49,279 bases of DNA, taken from positions 1 to 49,279 of the forward strand of contig JBOFMT010000062.1 of assembly GCA_051658525.1 (NCBI GenBank), given 5' to 3'. The DNA comes from JBOFMT01 sp051658525. GTDB taxonomy: Bacteria; Bacillota_I; Bacilli_A; Erysipelotrichales; Erysipelotrichaceae. The notes beneath the pieces are model-generated. The model saw only the letters and a list, made by a program, of their open reading frames with translations, was not told the origin of the DNA and searched no databases. Each line of letters starts with the position of its first letter. The stretch's first letter is position 1. The position numbers and the translations under genes are program-made. Positions 48,134 through 49,279 of the stretch are shown here, piece after piece.

Positions 48134-48148
48134 AAGGAGAGAAGAAAG

Positions 48149-48370
48149 ATGAAAAAAGAACTACGTATTGATGGAATGAACTGTGGAAAATGTGCAAGCC
48201 ATGTAGAACATGCACTACTAGATGTTGCTAACGTGTTAACAGCAAGTGTTGATTTAACAAATAAAACGGCAACGATTAGCTTTGAACAAGATGTTGCGAC
48301 TCAAGCACTTGTTGAAAGTATTACGGAAGCTGGATATGGTTTCGTTTCCATTAGCGAAGCGATTGCGTAA
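48149..48370 (+). CDS. copZ: Heavy-metal-associated domain protein (copper chaperone CopZ-like)
   Basis: 73 residues, one HMA domain. The metal site is IDGMNCGKCASHVEHALL with Cys12 and Cys15. It should hand Cu(I) to CopA. The usual CopZ has GMxCxHC or GMxCGHC; here the residue before the second Cys is Lys, which is less common. The ribosome binding site is AGGAGAG. It ends in a perfect terminator. Confidence 0.88.
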   Translation: MKKELRIDGMNCGKCASHVEHALLDVANVLTASVDLTNKTATISFEQDVATQALVESITEAGYGFVSISEAIA

Positions 48371-48380
48371 CCCATAAGTG

Positions 48381-48407
48381 ACATCACATTCGTGTGATGT
48401 TTTTTTT
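48381..48407 (+). terminator. Terminator of the copper operon
   Basis: ACATCACA-ttcg-TGTGATGT, a perfect 8-bp stem with TTCG loop and eight T. Confidence 0.9.
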
Positions 48408-48435
48408 CGCAAATTCGCTAAGGATAGCGTTGGAA

Positions 48436-48463
48436 TTGAAACTCTAAAAGCGTGTGATATAAT
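48436..48463 (+). promoter_or_regulatory. Promoter of the nitroreductase
   Basis: TTGAAA (48436-48441), 16 bp, TATAAT (48458-48463) with extended -10 TGA. Confidence 0.7.
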
Positions 48464-48489
48464 GAGGAAAAATAAGGGAGAATGATATT

Positions 48490-49038
48490 ATGCAATCATT
48501 ATTTACAAGAAGAAGTGTGCGTACGTATTTAAAAAAAGAGATTGAAGATGTGAAAATCGAAGGCATCATTCGAGCAGCGATGCAAGCACCATCTGCGGGG
48601 AACCAGCAACCTTGGGAGTTTTTGGTTATTCGCAATCCCGAATTGAAATCACAATTATCAAAAACATCACCCTACTCTAAAATGTTAGAACAAGCACCCG
48701 TTTGTATTGCAGTGCTAGCCAACGAACATGAAATGAAATATCCAGAACATTGGCAACAAGATTTAGGAGCAGCCTGTCAAAATCTATTGTTGGAAGCAAT
48801 GGAACTTGGGATTGGTGGCGTTTGGCTTGGAATTTACGGAGATGATCAACGCGAAGCTTATGTGCGCGAAACGATGAAGTTACCAGCAGGCGTATACTGT
48901 TATACTATTATTCCACTTGGCTATCCTGCTGATCCGAAGGCGTTCTATTTCAAAGATCGCTTTAATTATAAAAAAGTGTTTTATGAAGCGTATGGAGAAA
49001 CCAAAGAGCCAGAAATTGATATTAGTAAATACATGTAA
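48490..49038 (+). CDS. Nitroreductase-family FMN oxidoreductase
   Basis: 182 residues. N-terminal TRRSVRTYLKKEIED is the FMN-phosphate binding start, followed by RAAMQAPSAGNQQPWEFLVI, ACQNLLLEAMELGIGGVWLGIYG and IIPLGYPAD. The tail FNYKKVFYEAYGE is typical of small (170-190 residue) members. It reduces nitro groups, quinones or flavins with NAD(P)H; the physiological substrate is unknown. The ribosome binding site is GGGAG. It is a single gene. Confidence 0.9.
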   Translation: MQSLFTRRSVRTYLKKEIEDVKIEGIIRAAMQAPSAGNQQPWEFLVIRNPELKSQLSKTSPYSKMLEQAPVCIAVLANEHEMKYPEHWQQDLGAACQNLLLEAMELGIGGVWLGIYGDDQREAYVRETMKLPAGVYCYTIIPLGYPADPKAFYFKDRFNYKKVFYEAYGETKEPEIDISKYM

Positions 49039-49057
49039 AGAAACGGTTAAAAAGTTT

Positions 49058-49092
49058 GCAAGAGGTTAGAGCTATCAGCCTCTTGCTTTTTT
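49058..49092. terminator. Terminator, also covers the end of the convergent gene
   Basis: GCAAGAGG...CCTCTTGC, an 8-bp stem, then six T. On the minus strand the right arm encodes the last codons of the partial gene 49075-49279. Confidence 0.8.
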
Positions 49093-49279
49093 AATACACT
49101 CAATATCCCAATATGGTTCAACAATAGCAAAGGATGAATGCATTATTTTTAAGCAAGCCAGCAAACGCATTTTAGTGTATTCATTCCTTGCGGCATCTCG
49201 AATTTGGTTCGTGGTAAACATTGTGTGATTGAGCAACTTGTTACCCTTTTTTTTGGCTCGGATGGCCCATATAAGCTAA
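49075..49279 (-). CDS. Partial gene at the right edge, unknown function
   Basis: A minus-strand frame of 67 codons open to the window edge and ending at TGA (49075-49077). Residues read SLYGPSEPKKKGNKLLNHT, then MFTTNQIRDAARNEYTKMRL, LACLKIMHSSFAIVEPYWD and IECIKKARG. It is probably the C-terminal end of a larger protein. A short separate gene from the internal Met is possible. No family is recognised. Support comes from open length, normal codon use and the terminator placed at its end, as at other convergent junctions here. Confidence 0.5.

Overview
The window reads as a low-GC Gram-positive (Bacillota) chromosome, probably a saccharolytic gut anaerobe. An Erysipelotrichia-like lineage is plausible, but no taxonomic marker is present to fix it. 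The evidence is strong AGGAGG-type ribosome binding sites, TTGACA/TATAAT promoters with 16-17 bp spacers, CcpA-type cre sites, PTS sugar uptake, lipoboxes and short intergenic distances. I see no tRNA, rRNA, CRISPR array, intact insertion sequence or prophage.

Region 1 (1-13.8 kb) is a hexuronate catabolism locus. A 5'-truncated AraC-type regulator converges on a YheO-type PAS/HTH regulator. That gene diverges from kdgA (KDPG aldolase with an extra VOC-like domain) and kdgK. A GntR/FCD regulator and a GPH-family symporter follow. A seven-gene operon comes next: uxuA, SDR-type uxuB, a TIM-barrel isomerase, two Gfo/Idh oxidoreductases, a second isomerase and uxaC. Together these give glucuronate -> fructuronate -> mannonate -> KDG -> KDPG -> pyruvate + G3P. 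The symporter and uxuA promoters both carry the same 10-bp palindrome TTGTATACAA (probable GntR operator) and a cre placed exactly 8 nt after the -10 box. No glycoside hydrolase is present, which makes the four oxidoreductase/isomerase genes the interesting part.

Region 2 (13.8-19 kb) holds a small membrane protein, a lipoprotein esterase, a secreted/membrane protein pair of unknown role, and a minus-strand pair consisting of a flavin amine-oxidase-like protein and a transposase-derived HTH protein that seems to have lost its catalytic triad.

Region 3 (19-25 kb) is a tight operon hypB - large Fe-S/flavin oxidoreductase - hypA - ECF S component - methyltransferase - membrane protein. There is no hydrogenase in sight.

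Region 4 (25-33.7 kb) holds housekeeping and accessory genes: NmrA-like protein, DUF4256, a DinG/XPD-type helicase with a PD-(D/E)XK domain, an aromatic-acid-exporter-like protein, RluA, and a LytTR/LiaF-like pair.

Region 5 (33.7-36.3 kb) is AT-rich and gene-poor. It has a frameshifted small membrane gene and a second secreted/membrane pair.

Region 6 (36.3-39 kb) holds DUF429, a VOC protein, a membrane protein, GNAT and HxlR. Region 7 (39.2-43.8 kb) is a lactose/cellobiose-family PTS operon with a MupG-like (DUF871) protein, DUF3284, two small proteins and a GntR/UTRA regulator. Its promoter carries two copies of a TGGTATATAC operator. Region 8 (43.9-49.3 kb) holds a LigT-like protein, Gfo/Idh, a csoR-copA-copZ copper operon, a nitroreductase and a truncated minus-strand gene at the right edge.

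Several start codons were moved from the longest open frame to an internal ATG with a proper ribosome binding site. All functions are read from motifs by eye; no search was run.
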